A DNA stretch of 64,000 nucleotides from Pseudomonadota bacterium (GCA_018823285.1 JAHJIQ010000065.1:1-64000), one strand, 5' to 3'. Shown: positions 52,482-62,222, counted from the stretch's first letter. Notes: generated from the letters alone by a model not told the origin. Numbers and translations are program-made.

Positions 52482-54056
52482 TCAGGGGCAACCATGCATC
52501 CCGATTCTCGCCGCACCCCCCCGTCTCGGGTCTCCTGCAGGTTTTCCCGAACTGATGGTGTGTACCCCACCGAAATAAACACTTCGCTCATCCCAGACAT
52601 TCACCTGCCGGTATTCCCGCAGCTTTTCAATGGCGGACCGTTCATATCCCGGTTCAATCTGCAGGACACTGCCATCCCAGTGAATACGGGGCAGGTCAAC
52701 TGCCTTTTGAACATCGAAACCGAAATCCAGAATATTACTCAACACCTGGGGAATCGCTGTCCGTATTCTCTTGCTGCCGCCGCTGCCGATCACCATTGCC
52801 ACACCGGCCTCGCTCATGAGCAGAGATGGAGACATCATTGACGACACCCGCCGGCCTGGAGGACTGGCATGAAATCCCTGGGGATGAAGATCGTCCTCAC
52901 CCATCATGTTGTTCAGCATGATCCCGGTTCCGGGAACAAAATAACCGGATCCTTCACCATTCGAAGTAGTCATTGATGCGTGGTTTCCCAAGCCATCGGA
53001 CACGCTGATATGGGTTGTCCCCCGACTGAATTTCCTCAGCCTGCCGATTGCGGTGGTGAGCCAGCTGTCGGCGCTTTTAAAAGGATTGAAGACCGTTTCG
53101 TCCCGATGCAGATCAATTTCCTCCATGATTGCCGTCAAAGAGGCCAGGTGCAGGTTGCTCCCCCAATCCATTTCAGGAAAGGGAAGCGCTTCCATGAGTT
53201 TCAGGGTGGCTCCGATCAGGGTGCCGCCAAAAGAAGGAGGCGGATTGGTCAGAAGTGTGAAACCGCGATATTGTAAGGATAAAGGACGCCTTTCAATGAC
53301 CTGGTATTCGGCAAGGTCCCGGGCGGTTAGAAGTCCATTTCCCCCGGCCATGTCTGCTTCGATGGCGGAAGCGATTGAACCGTTATAAAAACTTTCACCA
53401 TGATCATCGGCCAGGGATTCAAGAAATCCGGCCAGATCTGGGTTATGAGTCATATCTCCTTCCTGAAGATAGCTGCCGTTTTTCACATACATTGACCGGC
53501 CGGTTTCCGAAAGGGTCATGATGGGGTGGAGGAGATCCATGAATTGTGACTGACGGTGGTTCAGCACCACCCCGTCGCGGGCAGCTCTCACCGCCGGTTG
53601 CAGAACCTTTGCCAGCGGCAATCGACCAAATCTTTTATGTACATGGAGAAACCCTTTCAGGTTTCCCGGAACTGCCACCGAACCCAGGCCGATATTGAAA
53701 TCCTGGTCAGATCCGGAAAAACTGATCGTGACCGGGAAAAAATGGGGATCAAGAGCATTGCCGGCGAGACCTTTACCCGGGGTATCGGAAAAAAAATCAA
53801 AGAGAATCTCTTCTCCACCTGAGGTCCTGGCAAGAAGGAACCCCCCTCCACCGAGACTGGTCAGTGCCTGTTCGGCGATGGCTGCTGTAAATCCTGCAGC
53901 GACAACGCCATCAAAGGCATTGCCCCCCTCTTCCATAATTTCGATGGCGGCCTGGGAGGTGAGGGGATGCCCGCCGGCGACCATGGTTTTCCGTTGTCGG
54001 TTCAATTGAAAAAATCTCCGGCAAGTGTACGGATCACCTGGTGGTGATCCTTGCAT
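52482..54056 (-). CDS. ggt: Gamma-glutamyltransferase-family protein, no signal peptide
   Basis: This 524-residue Ntn-hydrolase proenzyme has GGNAFDGVVAAGFTAAIAE in the large chain and the autocleavage Thr in GTTHISVSDGLGNHASMTT. The oxyanion and donor-site SNGEGSGYFV and NNMMGEDDL follow. It transfers or hydrolyses gamma-glutamyl groups. No signal peptide is seen, unlike the periplasmic E. coli enzyme, so it may be cytosolic. The ATG at 54056 overlaps the upstream ligase gene by 55 bp; an ATG at 53984 (MVAGGHPLTSQ) is an alternative. Together with the adjacent ligase gene it suggests a gamma-glutamyl peptide cycle. Confidence 0.88.
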   Translation of the reverse strand: MQGSPPGDPYTCRRFFQLNRQRKTMVAGGHPLTSQAAIEIMEEGGNAFDGVVAAGFTAAIAEQALTSLGGGGFLLARTSGGEEILFDFFSDTPGKGLAGNALDPHFFPVTISFSGSDQDFNIGLGSVAVPGNLKGFLHVHKRFGRLPLAKVLQPAVRAARDGVVLNHRQSQFMDLLHPIMTLSETGRSMYVKNGSYLQEGDMTHNPDLAGFLESLADDHGESFYNGSIASAIEADMAGGNGLLTARDLAEYQVIERRPLSLQYRGFTLLTNPPPSFGGTLIGATLKLMEALPFPEMDWGSNLHLASLTAIMEEIDLHRDETVFNPFKSADSWLTTAIGRLRKFSRGTTHISVSDGLGNHASMTTSNGEGSGYFVPGTGIMLNNMMGEDDLHPQGFHASPPGRRVSSMMSPSLLMSEAGVAMVIGSGGSKRIRTAIPQVLSNILDFGFDVQKAVDLPRIHWDGSVLQIEPGYERSAIEKLREYRQVNVWDERSVYFGGVHTISSGKPAGDPRRGGAARIGMHGCP

Positions 54057-55114
54057 CGATCATACACAGTTCTCATTTTCATGCTTCCGGTGCCGTGGAC
54101 CAGAATCTCATAAATACCGTTCAATCTCGCGGAGGTTCCAAGCAGTTCGGAACTTTGACGAACTTTTGCCAGCAGGTCGACAATGGCTTCTCTGATCGTC
54201 AGAGGGACGGAAACCCTCTCCAGGTCGACATACCTCCCGTCAATTCCGTATCGGGCAGCCTGCCATTTGTTGTTGTTGATGATCTCCAGCCGGGGAAAGG
54301 TCGGCAGAAATGTCGTTTCCGCAAGGGTTTTGACCAGGGCCTGAATGAGTGCGGCAACAGCTGAAATCTCGGTAAAACGGACCGGAAGATCACATATCCG
54401 GATCTCGACGGTGCCGAAATCAGGATGGGGCCTGACATCCCACCAGATATCCCGGACATCGGTGATCAGGTGGGCCCGGTGCAGGTCGGTTATCAGTTCC
54501 CTGAAGCGGTCCCAGGTTCTGAAGGTATAGGGCAGACCGGAGCGGGAGAGCCCGTCAAGAAGCCGGGACCGATATGAGGCGTAGCCGGTATCGACATTGC
54601 CGAAATAAGGTGATGAAGTGGTCATGGCAAGAAGCAACGGCAAATAGGGGCGAATGGCGTCACAAACCCTGATCGCCGTTTCACCATCGGGGAGTCCGAT
54701 ATGGACATGCAGCCCCTGACTGATCATGCGCCTGCCGGCAATCTGCAATTCCGCCATCAATGCTGCGTAGCGCTCTCCAGGGGTCAGAAGCTGGTCCTGG
54801 TATCTGGCAAAGGGATGCAGGCTCGATGCAAAGAACATGCATCCGGACTGACCACAAAGATCGGTAAGAGACGCCAGCGATTCTCTCAGATCTTCTTCAA
54901 CTTCATTAATATCTTCACAGACACCGGTTGCGACCTCCACCATCGATTGGATAAATTCCGGCTTGATCCTTTTTTGCATCATTTCCGGGACATTGTCCAG
55001 CACTCTCCCGGCTGCGGGCACCAGGTTCAGGGTGACAGGGTCGAGAAGCTGCAGCTCCAACTCAACGCCCATGGTGTATGATCTGCTGCCGATAAAATCC
55101 GGGACGAATACCAT
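54002..55114 (-). CDS. YbdK-type carboxylate-amine ligase (GCS2 family)
   Basis: This is a 370-residue protein of the glutamate-cysteine ligase type 2 family. Motifs: SYTMGVELELQLLDP at the N-terminus, GLHVHIGLPDGETAIRV in the middle, and WWDVRPHPDFGTVEIRICD later. Members weakly join glutamate and cysteine with ATP; their true substrate is often unknown. It overlaps the GGT gene by 55 bp, and the ATG of that gene lies inside this coding sequence, so the two are coupled. The opposite chemistry of the partners (forming and removing gamma-glutamyl bonds) suggests one pathway. Confidence 0.9.
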   Translation of the reverse strand: MVFVPDFIGSRSYTMGVELELQLLDPVTLNLVPAAGRVLDNVPEMMQKRIKPEFIQSMVEVATGVCEDINEVEEDLRESLASLTDLCGQSGCMFFASSLHPFARYQDQLLTPGERYAALMAELQIAGRRMISQGLHVHIGLPDGETAIRVCDAIRPYLPLLLAMTTSSPYFGNVDTGYASYRSRLLDGLSRSGLPYTFRTWDRFRELITDLHRAHLITDVRDIWWDVRPHPDFGTVEIRICDLPVRFTEISAVAALIQALVKTLAETTFLPTFPRLEIINNNKWQAARYGIDGRYVDLERVSVPLTIREAIVDLLAKVRQSSELLGTSARLNGIYEILVHGTGSMKMRTVYDRCKDHHQVIRTLAGDFFN

Positions 55115-55209
55115 TTTGAAATCTCTCGTCGGATGCTTGCCTTGCCGTATGCTTCACACACCGGCTGATTGACTTTGGCGTACTTTATCAAACCTGCCAG
55201 CCGGGCAGA

Positions 55210-56403
55210 TTAGGGAGTTGCCCCGGTTTCCACTACCTGCTCAATGTTCAGCAGGGTTTCAAAGGCGGCCCTGGCCATGAATGACGCTCCGATTGCCAGG
55301 GCTTTTTCATCAAAATCAAAACAGGGGCTGTGTGCCGGTGCATTAACAGGGCCTTCAAGGCCCCCGCCGAGTCGCACAAAGCAGCCGGGAACATCTTCAA
55401 GATAAAAAGAAAAGTCCTCACCGCCCATACTTGGATACGGCAAGCCCTTCACCCGGTCAGCGCCCACGGTTTTTTCTGCGGCAGACCGGGCCAGACGACA
55501 GATTTGCGGATCATTTTCTATCGGCGGGTACCCTTCAATAAAGAGTATTTCCGTTTTGGCGTTGTAAAGATCCTCCATGGCCCTGACCATTCTGGCCAGA
55601 CCTTTTTTAATACTCTCCCTGACTCCTCGATCAGTGGTCCGGATGGTTCCCTCAAGAACGGCTTTATCAGCAATCACATTTGAGGCAGTCCCGCCGGAAA
55701 ATTTACCAACGGTTATCACAGTCGGCAGTGAAGGATTGATCTCCCTGGAGACAAGGGTCTGGATCGACATGACCAGAAGACTTGCAACCACAATACTGTC
55801 AACGGTTTCATGAGGTTTGGCCGCGTGCCCGCCTTTGCCTCTGATCTCTATTCTGAAACCATCGGTGAAGGCACAGATCAGGCCAGGCTGGACCGCGATT
55901 TCACCGACCGCGAAATGCCGATCAAGATGACCGCCGATAATGGCTTTGACTCCCTCCAGGGCGCCATTTCGGATCATCATTCTAGCTCCGCCGCCATCTT
56001 CCTCCGCCGGTTGAAAGATCAGCCTGACCCGCCCCGGCAGATCCATCTCTTTCAACAGGGAGGCGGCTCCCAGGAGAATGGCGATATGACCGTCATGACC
56101 GCAGGCATGCATGACGCCGGGATTTTTTGATGAAAACACCAGCCCGGTGTTTTCATGCAGGGGGAGGGCATCCATATCCGCCCTTAAGGCGACGCACCGG
56201 GTATTTTCGCCATGTCCCACAGTGGCAAGGACACCGGAGCCACCGATTTCCGATCGGTAAGGGATCCCGAGTTCATCAAGTTTACTGCAGATAAAAGCTC
56301 CGGTCTGTTTTTCCTGGAAAGACAACTCCGGATACATATGAATGTGCCTCCGGATCTCGACCATCCAGGAGTACAAGGTGTCACTTACGGTAAAATATGA
56401 CAT
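55210..56403 (-). CDS. M20-family amidohydrolase (hippurate/N-acyl amino acid hydrolase-like)
   Basis: This 397-residue dinuclear metallopeptidase-like enzyme has metal motifs MHACGHDGHIAILLGAA and FQPAEEDGGGARMMI, with RHIHMYPELSFQE at the N-terminus and PSMGGEDFSFYLEDVPG near the end. GKGGHAAKPHETVD marks the small dimerisation domain. It hydrolyses an amide on an amino acid, as in hippurate or N-acetyl-cysteine/diaminopimelate hydrolases. It is upstream of the ligase-GGT pair, on the same strand, at 95 bp. Possible substrates are therefore N-acylated or mercapturic-type products, which is inference. Confidence 0.92.
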   Translation of the reverse strand: MSYFTVSDTLYSWMVEIRRHIHMYPELSFQEKQTGAFICSKLDELGIPYRSEIGGSGVLATVGHGENTRCVALRADMDALPLHENTGLVFSSKNPGVMHACGHDGHIAILLGAASLLKEMDLPGRVRLIFQPAEEDGGGARMMIRNGALEGVKAIIGGHLDRHFAVGEIAVQPGLICAFTDGFRIEIRGKGGHAAKPHETVDSIVVASLLVMSIQTLVSREINPSLPTVITVGKFSGGTASNVIADKAVLEGTIRTTDRGVRESIKKGLARMVRAMEDLYNAKTEILFIEGYPPIENDPQICRLARSAAEKTVGADRVKGLPYPSMGGEDFSFYLEDVPGCFVRLGGGLEGPVNAPAHSPCFDFDEKALAIGASFMARAAFETLLNIEQVVETGATP

Positions 56404-56632
56404 GGCGGATATTCAGTTATTCAGTTTGAACGACACTTTAAAGTCGTCGTGAAGAGCTTCTGGTCACATACTAAGGGAATCCCCGGCAAAATGAAATAAT
56501 AAGAGTCGGAAAATCATCCGTCCGTTCAAATCCGACCGGTTGGCAAGAACCGGGATAAACTGTTGGTTTGTTGCCGCTTTTGGGTTTATATTTCCGATCA
56601 CAAATCAGAAATATAAACGGAACCCATACCCC

Positions 56633-58540
56633 ATGATGGAAAAAGCAAAAAAACCGGTTGTCTCCCTGAATCACAAAATCATCATTGCCCTGTTCTTTGT
56701 GATTCTCTTCTATGCCGTTCTCGACAGCTTTCTGCATCATCGACTCATCACGCCGAATTTTACCGCCCTGGAGGAAAGAGATGCCAGGGCGAGCATCACC
56801 CGGTGTGTCTCCCATCTCAATGAGGATCTCGAAAGACTCGACAGACAGAATTACGAATGGTCCAACTGGGACGAGACCTATGATTTCGTCACAATCGGCA
56901 ATCCCGACTTTGTCAAAAGAAACCTGGCGGGAACCTACCTCACCGATACCGATCTTGACTTCATGTACTTTCACGATGCAACGGGGCGGCTGGTCTGGGG
57001 TGAATTCCTTGATCCAATGAACAGCGGTCGGGATGTCGTCGTCCCGGAAGAGATAAACCGCGCACTTGGATTCTATATTTCAGGAAAGAACGGCAGAAAA
57101 GGGATTCATGGTCTGCTTGCCGACCGCAAAACACCGATTCTGCTTTCCATAAAACCGATTCTGAAATCGGATGGAAGCGGCGTCCAACAGGGTACTGTAA
57201 CCATTGGCCGTTTCCTCGGCGAAGCGGCGCTTGAAAAGATTTCAAACGCAACACTGACAAAATTTTCTTTCATCCAGCTTGATTCTCCGGATTTCCCTGA
57301 AGACCTCAAACCTTTGCCGAATGCCATTTCCAACGAAAATCATTATGAGTTCAGGAGGAGTCGAGACACCCTTTCCATCTCCACCTTTTTCCCCGATATC
57401 TATGGGAAAACCGCCTTCCTGTTGTCCGTCTCCAATAATCGGGAAATTATTGCCCGGGCCCGGGATGCGGAAAAGAGCGCCTTTAATTCGGTGATGATCA
57501 TCGGCCTGATCATTCTGGTTTCGACATTTATCCTGCTGAGAGTCATCGTCATTTCACCATTGAACAACCTGACCAGATATATCCGGCAACTCCAGGCGGA
57601 GGATTACAAAATCCCGGTCCCGATCAATATTCTCCACACAGATGAAATTGCCGTACTGGCATACGAATTCGACCGACTGGTCAACAAACTTTCTGAAAGC
57701 AGAAAGAAACTGCTGGTCCAGTCCTACTATGCAGGAATTGGTGAATCAAGTTCGCTGATCCTCCACAATATCAGAAATACGCTGAACCCCATTGTCGTCA
57801 ATGTGGATCTTCTCAGGCTTGGATTACGAGAGATCTCAGTCGATCATCTCAAACAGGCGGTGAACGAATATACCAACCCAGAAACGAATCCCGAGCGACG
57901 AAAGGATATTGAAGAATACCTTCTTCTTTCAGCGGACAGGATTTCCGACTTTTTCAACAACATCCGGAAACGGCTTGACCAGATGATTGTCCAGTCCGGA
58001 CGAATCGAAAGCCTGCTTGCCAGTCAGAAAAAATTCACGCACGTCAAACCCCCGATAGAGCAGATCCAGGTGCCTGAAGTTGTCAAAGATTCAATTGACA
58101 GACTTGATACGGCCGGTTTTCATAACATCACCATCAGGATTGATCCGGATCTGCATCAGTGCGGTATTTTAGAGGTGGAAAGAATATATCTGATGCAGGT
58201 TCTTGAACACTTGATAACGAACGCCGCCGAGGCCATCGAAGCCGGCGACGCAATTGATGGCAGAATTGAAATTTCAGGAAAACCGTTGGATAGTGATGGC
58301 CAGGAACGGATCCTACTGATGGTCATTGACAACGGGATTGGTATTGAGCGTGAGAAGATCTCTGAAATATTCCGGCGAGGGTATACTACCAAGGATAAAA
58401 AATCCGCCGGCACCGGTCTGCACTGGTGTGCCACAACAGTAAGTGCCATGCACGGCAGAATATGGGTAGACAGTAAAGGGAAAAACACCGGCACCTGCGT
58501 TTATCTGGAACTCCCCCGGTTCAGGGACCTTCAGTCATAA
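56633..58540 (+). CDS. CHASE4-HAMP sensor histidine kinase of the LHN-box type
   Basis: This is a 635-residue membrane sensor starting at ATG 56633. Helix 1 (about 18-38) and helix 2 (about 285-308, VMIIGLIILVSTFILLRVIV) flank a CHASE4 periplasmic domain with NYEWSNWDETYDFVTIGNPD. A HAMP linker follows, ending near DEIAVLAYEFDRLVNKL. The dimerisation helix reads SSLILHNIRNTLNPIVVNVD with His378, not the common HExxN box. The ATPase domain has LITNAAEAIEAGD, DNGIGIE and GTGLHWCATTVSAMHG, lacking a long ATP lid. Two receivers with matching unusual insertions follow, so a phosphorelay is likely. Confidence 0.93.
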   Translation: MMEKAKKPVVSLNHKIIIALFFVILFYAVLDSFLHHRLITPNFTALEERDARASITRCVSHLNEDLERLDRQNYEWSNWDETYDFVTIGNPDFVKRNLAGTYLTDTDLDFMYFHDATGRLVWGEFLDPMNSGRDVVVPEEINRALGFYISGKNGRKGIHGLLADRKTPILLSIKPILKSDGSGVQQGTVTIGRFLGEAALEKISNATLTKFSFIQLDSPDFPEDLKPLPNAISNENHYEFRRSRDTLSISTFFPDIYGKTAFLLSVSNNREIIARARDAEKSAFNSVMIIGLIILVSTFILLRVIVISPLNNLTRYIRQLQAEDYKIPVPINILHTDEIAVLAYEFDRLVNKLSESRKKLLVQSYYAGIGESSSLILHNIRNTLNPIVVNVDLLRLGLREISVDHLKQAVNEYTNPETNPERRKDIEEYLLLSADRISDFFNNIRKRLDQMIVQSGRIESLLASQKKFTHVKPPIEQIQVPEVVKDSIDRLDTAGFHNITIRIDPDLHQCGILEVERIYLMQVLEHLITNAAEAIEAGDAIDGRIEISGKPLDSDGQERILLMVIDNGIGIEREKISEIFRRGYTTKDKKSAGTGLHWCATTVSAMHGRIWVDSKGKNTGTCVYLELPRFRDLQS

Positions 58541-58598
58541 CACCTGGTAAAGTCAGAGAGCAGACCTTCAGAATGAATATTTTCTCAAAAAGGTTGGC

Positions 58599-59129
58599 AT
58601 GAAAGATAACAGAAAAAAAGCCCGGATACTTCTCGTCGATGACGAAGACCACATCCTCGAACTCTACAGGTATATTCTTACTGAAGATTGCGAAACCAAT
58701 GGCGCTGCGGGAAGAATTGACGAGCTGGAAAAGAACCTGTTCGGCAATGAGGCGAACCCTTTTAAAATTGATGATTTTGCCCTGACCGTCTGTCACCAGG
58801 GGGATGAGGCCGTTCAGGCCGTGAAAATCGCTGATCAGGAAAATGACCCTTACGCAATTGCCTTTCTTGACATCCGCATGCCTCCGGGCCCCGATGGCCT
58901 CTGGACGGCTGAGCAGATACGGAAGATTGATCCCTACGTAATTGTCGTTCTCGTGACCGCATACGCCGATGTGACGGCAAATGATGTCTACCTGAAGGTA
59001 CCCCCTCCCGGCAGGCTCCTCTATGTCCAAAAGCCGCTCCTGCATTTGGAAATACAGCAGATTGCGATGACCATGGCTGAAAAATGGCGTATGGAAAAAC
59101 GGTTGATCGAATTGGGTGAGATAGTCTGA
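58599..59129 (+). CDS. Single-domain response regulator with N-terminal insertion
   Basis: This 176-residue receiver-only protein has the acidic pair in LLVDDEDHILE. An extra block of about 30 residues (about 32-62, including RIDELEKNLFGNEANPF) lies between the first helix and the second strand. The acceptor Asp is in FLDIRMPPGPDGLWTAEQIR, and KPLLHLEIQQIA carries the conserved Lys. The same insertion and MPPGPDGL block occur in the next gene. It probably takes phosphate from the flanking LHN-box kinases. It lies 58 bp after the CHASE4 kinase and before the LuxR-type regulator. Confidence 0.9.
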   Translation: MKDNRKKARILLVDDEDHILELYRYILTEDCETNGAAGRIDELEKNLFGNEANPFKIDDFALTVCHQGDEAVQAVKIADQENDPYAIAFLDIRMPPGPDGLWTAEQIRKIDPYVIVVLVTAYADVTANDVYLKVPPPGRLLYVQKPLLHLEIQQIAMTMAEKWRMEKRLIELGEIV

Positions 59130-59181
59130 ATTGGTTCCGGGAGAACTGTTTTGAACTCCGGTTGCAGAAAATTGAGAAGAA

Positions 59182-60210
59182 ATGAGACTTGAAAAACAAG
59201 ATGTTCCTGCCATGAAAACCAAAAAGGTTCTTAATCTGCTGGTTGTTGATGATGAGAAGGAGATTCACGATCTGTTCCGGGATATTCTCGGTGGAGAGAG
59301 CCCCCCTTCATTACATCGGGTCGATGAACTGGCCATGCGCCTTTTTAACGACAAACCGAAGCCTTCTGCTTCCGACTACAACGATTACTCTTATCATATT
59401 CATTGCTGCAGTCAGGGTGACGAAGCGGTGGCCCTGTTCCGTGAAACCTCTGCCAGGGGTGAGCGCTTCGCTGTCGCCTTTATCGATATGCGGATGCCTC
59501 CCGGGCCCGATGGCCTGTCGACCGCGGAACAGATCAGAGAACTTGATCCGGAAGTAAACATTGTTTTCGTTACCGCGTACACCGATGTTGATCCCTATGA
59601 AATCTCCGGCAGAATCCGACCCGCGGATAAATTTCTCTTTCTCCACAAACCGCTTCATCACCACGAAATAGTGCAGCTCGCCAGAGCACTCACCGCCAAA
59701 TGGGTGGCGGAAAGAAGACTGAAGGAATTAAATCTCAACCTTGAAAGGGAAGTTGCGGAAAGAACGGCTGAAATCGCCGACATCAATACTGCCCTGAAAG
59801 TGCTGTTGAAACAGCGTGATGACGATATGAAGCGCATGGACCGGCTGATGGAAGAAACCGATGAAAAACTGCTCTTCAATGTCCAGGTTATGACCTCGCC
59901 TTCGATCAGCAGCCTGAAGGAGAGCGGCTTAAATAAGCGACAGATGGAACTTGTTGAAATAATTGAAAATAATCTTGAAGAGATTGTGTCTCCAACCATG
60001 AAGAGAATGTCCCAGAAAGGGGTGAATTTTACCGCCTCCGAACTGAATATTGCCAACCTCATCAAACAGGGAAAAACAACCAAAGAGATCGCTTACATTT
60101 TGAATCTCGGCACCAGAACAGTGGAGTTTCACAGGGCGAACATCCGCAAGAAGCTTGAATTGACTCATGAGAAGGAGAACCTGAAATCAATCCTTCTTTC
60201 CATGAATTAA
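59182..60210 (+). CDS. Response regulator with insertion-type receiver, coiled coil and LuxR-type DNA-binding domain
   Basis: This protein has 342 residues. The receiver (about 15-170) has [11 protein letters not shown], an insertion (about 40-70, VDELAMRLFNDKPKPSASDY), acceptor Asp in FIDMRMPPGPDGLSTAEQIR, and HKPLHHHEIVQ. A coiled coil follows (about 180-245, NLNLEREVAERTAEI). A LuxR/GerE helix-turn-helix closes the protein, with NIANLIKQGKTTKEIAYILN and LGTRTVEFHRANIRKKL. It is the only DNA-binding output in this block and likely the end point of the phosphorelay. An ATG at 59212 is an alternative start. Confidence 0.92.
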   Translation: MRLEKQDVPAMKTKKVLNLLVVDDEKEIHDLFRDILGGESPPSLHRVDELAMRLFNDKPKPSASDYNDYSYHIHCCSQGDEAVALFRETSARGERFAVAFIDMRMPPGPDGLSTAEQIRELDPEVNIVFVTAYTDVDPYEISGRIRPADKFLFLHKPLHHHEIVQLARALTAKWVAERRLKELNLNLEREVAERTAEIADINTALKVLLKQRDDDMKRMDRLMEETDEKLLFNVQVMTSPSISSLKESGLNKRQMELVEIIENNLEEIVSPTMKRMSQKGVNFTASELNIANLIKQGKTTKEIAYILNLGTRTVEFHRANIRKKLELTHEKENLKSILLSMN

Positions 60211-60278
60211 ACGCACATCTGCCTTTGCAAGCCAGACATCACGATCCCCTGGATCAGGGATTCTGAAAACAAAAAAAC

Positions 60279-61943
60279 ATGACAATCAGATCGCGCATAA
60301 TCACTACCTTTATCATCATTTTTTCAATGACCATTCTGGATTTGGTCTCACAAAAAATCATGATCCATAAAGGCGAGATCTTGAATGAAGGGCTTGACCA
60401 CATCAATCTCGAACTCGTTGCCCTGTTGGCCCTTGAAAATGCTGTCAACAAAGAGAACAGGATTGTAAACAGCATTGTGGTCGCATCATCCGGTGAGCCG
60501 GCGGATTTCTCTCTTCTTTCAAAACAGCTGTCCGCCGCTTTTAATGATATCTGGGCGATCAACAAGCGATATCATGTCCCTGAACTTTTTGCCGGTTTCG
60601 AGGAAGCGGAACAGGATGAGAAAGGGCTCGAATATCTTCTCAAGGAGAAACAAAAGCAGCTGCAGCAGGGCCAGGAGCATTTGAATTCACTTCTTGCCGC
60701 CGGCAGTTTCTCTGAAGCAGTGGCTTTCAAAAAGAATTTTTATGTCAATGAACTCGGCGGAGAATTTGTTAAAATCATTGACAACTGGATCATTCAGGAA
60801 AAGAAGGAGCTCTCGGAATCCAAAAAAGAGCACGACCAGTATGTCCGGTTTCATATGACAATGATGAACAGCATCGGCTTTATCTTTATCACGATTCTCT
60901 TCTGGTTATCCTATTCGCTCAATAAAACGATCGGCAGCAGGCTGGATAAGCTGGTCGAGCATACCCGGTTGCTGGCAAAAGGAAATTTTCGAAAAAAAAT
61001 CGAGATTTCAGGCAAGGATGAACTGGCCGGACTTGCCGTTTCCTTTAACGAAATGACAACCAAACTTGCCCGAACCCAGGACAGATTGCTCGAACAGTCC
61101 TATCAATCGGGCATGTCTGAAGTTGCGGCGGATATTCTTCACAATGTAAAAAACTCATTCTCCGGGATTACTTCCGGATGCGAGAAAATCAACACTCTCA
61201 TCCGGAAATCCAGAACCGGGAACATCCGCAAGGCGGTCAAGGAATTGCTGGCCAGGAACGGAAAATGTTCCGACCCCAGCTACACGGAACTTCTCGAATA
61301 CATCGATCTTGCAACCGAGACCACTGAACAGCAATTTGAAAAAATCCAGGTTGCAAACAAACAGATTGAGTCGACGGCGTACATCATCAATTCTATTCTG
61401 ACCGATCAGCACAGATATACCCAGGTTACCCATCCGGTCCAGTGGTGTGATCTGTACGAAATATTCAGTGAAACCCTGCCCCTGCTGAAACCGGCATGCA
61501 GAAACAAGGTGGAAATCGAAGTTGATCCGTTCCTGAAAGATTCCGGCGAAATACTCACCCACCGGATCGTGTTCATCCAGATTGTAACCAACATTCTGAC
61601 CAATGGCATCGAATCAATCATGAGAAGCGGGATTGACAATGGGCTTCTCTCAATATCCGCATCCGTTGAAAAAGATTCCGGTTCAGAAATGATCCATCTG
61701 GTGTTCAAAGATAACGGGGAGGGAATCAAACCGGAACGGTTCGAATTGCTCTTCAAAAGAGGCCGCAGCAGCAAAAAAGATTCGGAACACAGCGGGCTTG
61801 GACTCCATTGGGTTGCCAATACCCTGTCCGGGATGGGAGGCAGAATTTATGCCGAAAGTGACGGCGCAGGGAAGGGGGCAACATTCCACCTGCTGGTTCC
61901 CAGGGCCTCCTCAAATGAAACAGCGGCTTTTGAACATGCATAG
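60279..61943 (+). CDS. HAMP sensor histidine kinase of the LHN-box type
   Basis: This membrane sensor has 554 residues. Helix 1 is at about 6-24 and helix 2 at about 195-213 (NSIGFIFITILFWLSYSL). The region between is helical and charged, like four-helix-bundle sensors. HAMP (about 215-265) leads to SEVAADILHNVKNSFSGITS with His288, the same unusual box as in the CHASE4 kinase. ATPase motifs: NILTNGIESIM, DNGEGIKP and HSGLGLHWVANTLSGMGG. The final Glu-His-Ala and TAG stop come from a family A repeat that abuts the gene. It probably shares the two insertion-type receivers with the upstream kinase. Confidence 0.93.
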   Translation: MTIRSRIITTFIIIFSMTILDLVSQKIMIHKGEILNEGLDHINLELVALLALENAVNKENRIVNSIVVASSGEPADFSLLSKQLSAAFNDIWAINKRYHVPELFAGFEEAEQDEKGLEYLLKEKQKQLQQGQEHLNSLLAAGSFSEAVAFKKNFYVNELGGEFVKIIDNWIIQEKKELSESKKEHDQYVRFHMTMMNSIGFIFITILFWLSYSLNKTIGSRLDKLVEHTRLLAKGNFRKKIEISGKDELAGLAVSFNEMTTKLARTQDRLLEQSYQSGMSEVAADILHNVKNSFSGITSGCEKINTLIRKSRTGNIRKAVKELLARNGKCSDPSYTELLEYIDLATETTEQQFEKIQVANKQIESTAYIINSILTDQHRYTQVTHPVQWCDLYEIFSETLPLLKPACRNKVEIEVDPFLKDSGEILTHRIVFIQIVTNILTNGIESIMRSGIDNGLLSISASVEKDSGSEMIHLVFKDNGEGIKPERFELLFKRGRSSKKDSEHSGLGLHWVANTLSGMGGRIYAESDGAGKGATFHLLVPRASSNETAAFEHA

Positions 61944-62088
61944 CGAAACGCATTCCCCGCAGCTCGAAGTCTGCGCTATCTGCTGCGGGGTTAGTGAGCG
62001 AATCTGATGTAAGTAACCTTCCATACGGAGATTCCCCGTGGCTCGAAGTCGCACGCCGTTTGCTATCTGCCGCGTGGAGCTTCAATAA
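61933..62088 (+). repeat. Family A dispersed hairpin repeat, copy A3
   Basis: It starts AACATGCATAGCGAAACGCA, inside the last codons of the HAMP kinase, and ends GTGGAGCTTCAATAA. It contains both hairpins. A shortened inverted copy lies at 62541-62606, so the 62089-62540 interval is flanked by inverted repeats. Confidence 0.9.
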
Positions 62089-62222
62089 GTGTCTGATTTT
62101 GTTGCTTTTTCTTGAAACATTCCTGCAGGCCATTCGTTTCCGGTTTCATTTGCACGAAAAAAACTACGGGGAAAAACCTGTTAGTAACATGGTGGTTTTC
62201 CAGTATTGATTCATTCATTGAA

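Noticed and set aside
61798..62209. Short frames in copy A3 (HSETHSPQLEV and SESDVSNLPYGD)
   Set aside because: These are translations of the repeat, with no ribosome site and different gene contexts in each copy.
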